From Brevundimonas sp. NIBR11 (GTDB lineage: Bacteria > Pseudomonadota > Alphaproteobacteria > Caulobacterales > Caulobacteraceae): a DNA stretch of 64,000 nt. The position numbers and the translations under genes are program-made. Below are positions 61,087 to 64,000 of the stretch, piece after piece. The notes beneath the pieces are model-generated. The model worked only from the letters and a program-made list of their open reading frames with translations, ran no database searches and was not told where the DNA came from. Location: the NCBI RefSeq assembly GCF_027912535.1, contig NZ_CP115465.1, positions 2,708,001 to 2,772,000 of the forward strand, read 5' to 3'. Position 1 is the stretch's first letter, and the number at the start of each line of letters is the position of its first letter.

Positions 61087-62592
61087 TCATCCGTGAGCAT
61101 TCGACATTATCGACGAAGCTTCGATAATGCTGCGAATGGTTTGCACCATGGCTGGGCGGGCCACTGTCTGCTGTCCCGGTCGGGCGGCCTTCCAGGCTTC
61201 GTTGTCCGCGACACCGGCGGCGGCGGCGCGCCCGGCGTCCAGATCCTTGACGGTGACCTGACCGGCGGCGATCTCCTCCCCGCCCAGCATGACGACGGCG
61301 GGCGCGTTGCGCCGGTCGGCGTATTTCATCTGGGCCTTCATCCCCGCGCGGCCGAGGTAGAGCTCGGCGGCGACGCCGGCGGCGCGCAGTTCCGACACGG
61401 CGTCGAGATAATGCTGCATGTCGTCCTGGGAGAAGACGATGACGACCACGGGGCCGCGCGCGACCTCTCCGGCGCGACCGGCGGCGCGCAGGGCCGAGGC
61501 CAGACGCGAGACGCCGAAGGAGAAGCCGGTCGCCGGGGTCGGCTGGCCGGTGAATCGGGCGACCAGATCGTCGTAGCGGCCGCCGCCGCCGATGGAACCG
61601 AAGCGGACCGGGCGGCCCTTGTCGTCGGTGGTGTCGAGCAGCAGTTCGGCCTCGAACACCGCGCCGGTGTAGTATTCCAGCCCGCGCACGATGGTCGGGT
61701 CGAAGCGGACCGTCGTCTGATCGACGCGCATGGCGTTGAGCGCGCTGTCGATGCCGGCCAGTTCCTCCAGCGCGGCTTCACCGGCGGCGCCGAGACCGCC
61801 CGAGCGGGCGATGGCGTCGAGGGTGTCGGCGCGCGTGCCCTCCGAGGCCGAACCGAGGAAGGCCTCGATGGTGGCGGCGACGCCGAGCGGCAAGTCGGCG
61901 CCCTTGGTGTAGTCGCCGCTGTCGTCGAGACGGCCCGCGCCGAGGAGCTGGGCGACACCCTCCCAGCCGAGGCGGTCGAACTTGTCGATGGCGCGAAGGG
62001 CGGTCAGGCGCTGGGTCGGGTCGGTGATGCCGCCCGCCTCGAACAGGCCGTCGAAGAGCTTACGGTTGGAGACGCGGACCACGGCCTGGCCCTCGGCCAG
62101 ACCGGCGGCCTGAAGGCCCTCGCAGGCCATGGCGATGATCTCGGCGTCGGCCTCGGGGCGGTCGGAGCCGACCGTGTCGGCGTCGCACTGGACGAACTCG
62201 CGGAAGCGGCCCGGGCCGGGCTTCTCGTTGCGCCAGACGGGTCCGAAGGCGTAGCGACGATAGGGTTTGGGCAGGGTCTCCCACGACTGGGCCGCGAACC
62301 GGGCGAGCGGGGCGGTGTGGTCGTAGCGCAGGGCCATCCACTGGTCGTCATCGTCCTGGAGCGCGAAGACGCCCTCGTTCGGACGATCGGCGTCGGGCAG
62401 GAATTTGCCCAGGGCGTCGGCGTATTCGAAGGCGCCGGTCTCCAGGGCCTCGAAGCCCCAGCGTTCGTAGACCTCCGACACGCGGGCGACGATGCGGCGC
62501 TCCTGGGCCACCTCGGGTCCGCGTCGGTCGGCGAATCCCCGGGGCGCGCGAGCTTCGGGGCGGACGGGTTCGGGGGAGGCGTCGTCGGTCAT
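61087..62592 (-). CDS. hisS: Histidyl-tRNA synthetase
   Basis: This class II synthetase of 501 residues has motif 1 around GFEALETGAFEYAD and motif 2 in YRRYAFGPVWRNEKPGPGRFREF. The histidine-binding loops follow in GLEYYTGAVFEAEL and SIGGGGRYDDL. The anticodon-binding domain is at the end. ATG at 62592 is chosen; the frame runs open far upstream into the next gene but without homology. A GGGCTTA repeat region lies just before the start. Confidence 0.95.
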   Translation of the reverse strand: MTDDASPEPVRPEARAPRGFADRRGPEVAQERRIVARVSEVYERWGFEALETGAFEYADALGKFLPDADRPNEGVFALQDDDDQWMALRYDHTAPLARFAAQSWETLPKPYRRYAFGPVWRNEKPGPGRFREFVQCDADTVGSDRPEADAEIIAMACEGLQAAGLAEGQAVVRVSNRKLFDGLFEAGGITDPTQRLTALRAIDKFDRLGWEGVAQLLGAGRLDDSGDYTKGADLPLGVAATIEAFLGSASEGTRADTLDAIARSGGLGAAGEAALEELAGIDSALNAMRVDQTTVRFDPTIVRGLEYYTGAVFEAELLLDTTDDKGRPVRFGSIGGGGRYDDLVARFTGQPTPATGFSFGVSRLASALRAAGRAGEVARGPVVVIVFSQDDMQHYLDAVSELRAAGVAAELYLGRAGMKAQMKYADRRNAPAVVMLGGEEIAAGQVTVKDLDAGRAAAAGVADNEAWKAARPGQQTVARPAMVQTIRSIIEASSIMSNAHG

Positions 62593-62607
62593 GGCGGGCG
62601 TCTTAGA

Positions 62608-62680
62608 GGGCTTAGGGCTTAGGGCATAGGGCTTAGAGCTTAGAGGAAGCCTGCGCGCGCCGCGGCTAAACCCTAAGCCC
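62608..62680. repeat. Tandem GGGCTTA heptamers with an inverted copy
   Basis: Five heptamers run from 62608 to 62642: GGGCTTA twice, then GGGCATA, GGGCTTA and GAGCTTA. The reverse-complement units TAAACCC and TAAGCCC lie at 62667-62680. GGGCTTAGGG (62608-62617) pairs perfectly with CCCTAAGCCC (62671-62680). The element lies between the DUF418 stop and the hisS start on the same strand. Confidence 0.7.
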
Positions 62681-62693
62681 TGCTCACCAAGCC

Positions 62694-63944
62694 CTACTTC
62701 CTCAGCGGCACCATCCGGCCGAAGGTCAGGCAACGCCAGACCCACTCGAGCGGGCCCATGGAGAAGACGGACAGCCACAGAGGAGACCAGATCAGCTGCG
62801 CGACCCAGATGGCGCCGACGAAGAGCCACAGGCCCGCTTGATCCACCGACCCGAACAGGCGTGGGCCCCAAGGCATGTAGAATATCGACGTCATGATCAG
62901 GGTCTGGGTCAGATAGTTGGTGAAGGCCATCCGGCCCACGGGCGCCAGAACCCCTGTGATCGCCCGCAGCCCAAACCGGGTCATCAGGATCAGCATCGCG
63001 GCATAGCCGAGCGTGATCAGGATGGCGAAGGAGGCGGCGACACCGGCAAGCCCCCGGGTCGGATCCGCGCCCGGACCGGCCTGGATGTCGCGCCACTCGA
63101 GCCAGCCCAGAGCGGCCAGGTTCGCCGCGCCGATCGCCAGGGTCAGCAGATAGACCCAGGTCGGCGAGCGGCCGGTCAGGAACCCGGTCTTGTAGAGGCC
63201 CAGACCGACCATCATCAGTCCCACGGTGCCCCAGACCAGAAGGAGGAGACTGGCGCCCTGCAGGACCAGCCAGTTCATCGCATTGGCGGCCAGGGCGCCG
63301 GGCAGGCCGGACCGGTAGGCGTCGATAGCCTTCTGGATGTCCGCGGCCGTGACCTGGGGCTGCCCGGCCTGCATCTGCGCTGCGGCCTCGGGGGGCAGGT
63401 TGGCCATCACGAGACCGAAGGCGGCTTGAGCCAGGCAAAACAGGCCTACGATCAGACCGCCGACCAGAAACAGTCGCCCCGGCCTCCAGGACCGGCACAG
63501 CATCATGAAGACGCCGCTCCAGGCGTAGAGCAGAAGAATATCCCCGAACCAGAAGGCAAGGCCGTGGATGAGGCCGAACACCGCCAACCAGAACAGACGG
63601 CTGCGCAACAGCCTGCCGCGCGCCAGGTCGCTTCGCTCTCCCCCGACGAGGAAGACCGACACGCCGAACAGCATGGAAAAGAGGGTGCGGAACTTGTCCT
63701 GGAAGAAGACCTGAACGACCCAGTGCGCCAGTCTGTTGGCGGGTTCCGCCATCCACGGAAGCTCGAATCCCGCCGACATCTCGAGCTGGATCGGCCAGGC
63801 GAAGGCCATGGCGTTCACCGCGAGGATCCCGAGGATCGCCCAGCCCCGCAGCATGTCGAGCTGGAAAATCCGGTCCCTGGGCGCGGTCGGCGCGAGCCTC
63901 TCGCCGCTGGACGCCGTCTGGGCGTCGATTGAAGGCATGGCCAT
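62694..63944 (-). CDS. DUF418 family membrane protein (YeiB-like)
   Basis: The 416-residue protein has about nine to ten membrane segments. The family opening RIFQLDMLRGWAILGILAVN and the C-terminal DUF418 block (GRMAFTNYLTQTLIMTSIFY) are both present. The family's function is unknown; it is distantly like membrane acyltransferases. GGGAGA lies six to seven bases before the ATG at 63944. A second ATG is two codons on. Confidence 0.9.
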   Translation of the reverse strand: MAMPSIDAQTASSGERLAPTAPRDRIFQLDMLRGWAILGILAVNAMAFAWPIQLEMSAGFELPWMAEPANRLAHWVVQVFFQDKFRTLFSMLFGVSVFLVGGERSDLARGRLLRSRLFWLAVFGLIHGLAFWFGDILLLYAWSGVFMMLCRSWRPGRLFLVGGLIVGLFCLAQAAFGLVMANLPPEAAAQMQAGQPQVTAADIQKAIDAYRSGLPGALAANAMNWLVLQGASLLLLVWGTVGLMMVGLGLYKTGFLTGRSPTWVYLLTLAIGAANLAALGWLEWRDIQAGPGADPTRGLAGVAASFAILITLGYAAMLILMTRFGLRAITGVLAPVGRMAFTNYLTQTLIMTSIFYMPWGPRLFGSVDQAGLWLFVGAIWVAQLIWSPLWLSVFSMGPLEWVWRCLTFGRMVPLRK

Positions 63945-64000
63945 GGCGCGTCTCCCCCGAGCAGCGATGCGAGGGACGAAGCTTAGCCGAAAGACGGCCG

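Noticed and set aside
62593..63756. N-terminal extension of hisS to 63756
   Set aside because: The frame stays open by chance through the DUF418 gene. HisS homology begins at the ATG at 62592.

Overview
The window is a 64 kb piece of a high-G+C alphaproteobacterial chromosome, most like Caulobacterales (Caulobacter/Brevundimonas type). The evidence is the family mix (MmcB, RegB/RegA, DUF2794, a CASTOR/POLLUX-like channel, a Cys-type intracellular PHA depolymerase, HWE and LOV kinases) together with frequent TTG/GTG starts and ATGA gene overlaps. The organism is inferred from gene families, not from a marker gene. No rRNA, tRNA, CRISPR array, insertion sequence or prophage was seen.

Layout. 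1-1134: 3' part of an MHYT/PAS/HWE kinase. 1127-4509: a coupled aminotransferase/dehydrogenase/GNAT operon for a modified sugar, divergent from a GmhB-type phosphatase. 4580-12676: hydrolase, NAD synthetase, ftsY-yciB, a MarR protein with a basic tail, heparinase-like lyase and rpe. 12737-16289: LOV hybrid kinase, an ABC ATPase without its permease, a zinc-finger protein and a lipoprotein. 16299-20258: a large RTX serralysin-like protease. 20341-22146: HI0933-type flavoprotein and an SRAP DNA-repair protein. 22372-25497: a strikingly A+T-richer single gene encoding a reverse transcriptase fused to a nitrilase domain. 25713-33465: polA, alcohol dehydrogenase, lipoprotein, glyoxalase, ion channel, zinc-finger protein. 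33895-37291: glutaryl-CoA dehydrogenase and a CoA-transferase that probably feeds it, plus small genes. 37469-41103: response regulator, kinase and DegP-type protease in a row. 41596-47051: DUF2794, Bax-1, thpR, GNAT, lipocalin, mmcB, YgjP-like peptidase, phaZ. 47161-50020: SCO protein divergent from regB-regA. 50050-60117: PBP1A, methyltransferase-hydrolase pair, Rieske oxygenase, TetR regulator, CPA2 antiporter, M13 peptidase. 61087-63944: hisS and a DUF418 membrane protein.

The standout is the reverse transcriptase-nitrilase gene. Its architecture matches the defence-associated RT type 1 class (UG1-like), an antiphage system, and it sits as a lone cargo gene between two genome-maintenance genes (SRAP and polA). 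The RT catalytic Asp and YVDD box and the nitrilase Glu-Lys-Cys triad are all present, so both domains look intact.

Three gaps over 300 bases carry structure rather than genes: 33466-33894 (inverted repeat), 41104-41595 (degenerate direct repeats, then a bistable hairpin pair) and 60118-61086 (a palindromic repeat pair, a run of perfect hairpins and a terminator). Several intergenic palindromes look like members of a dispersed REP-like family.
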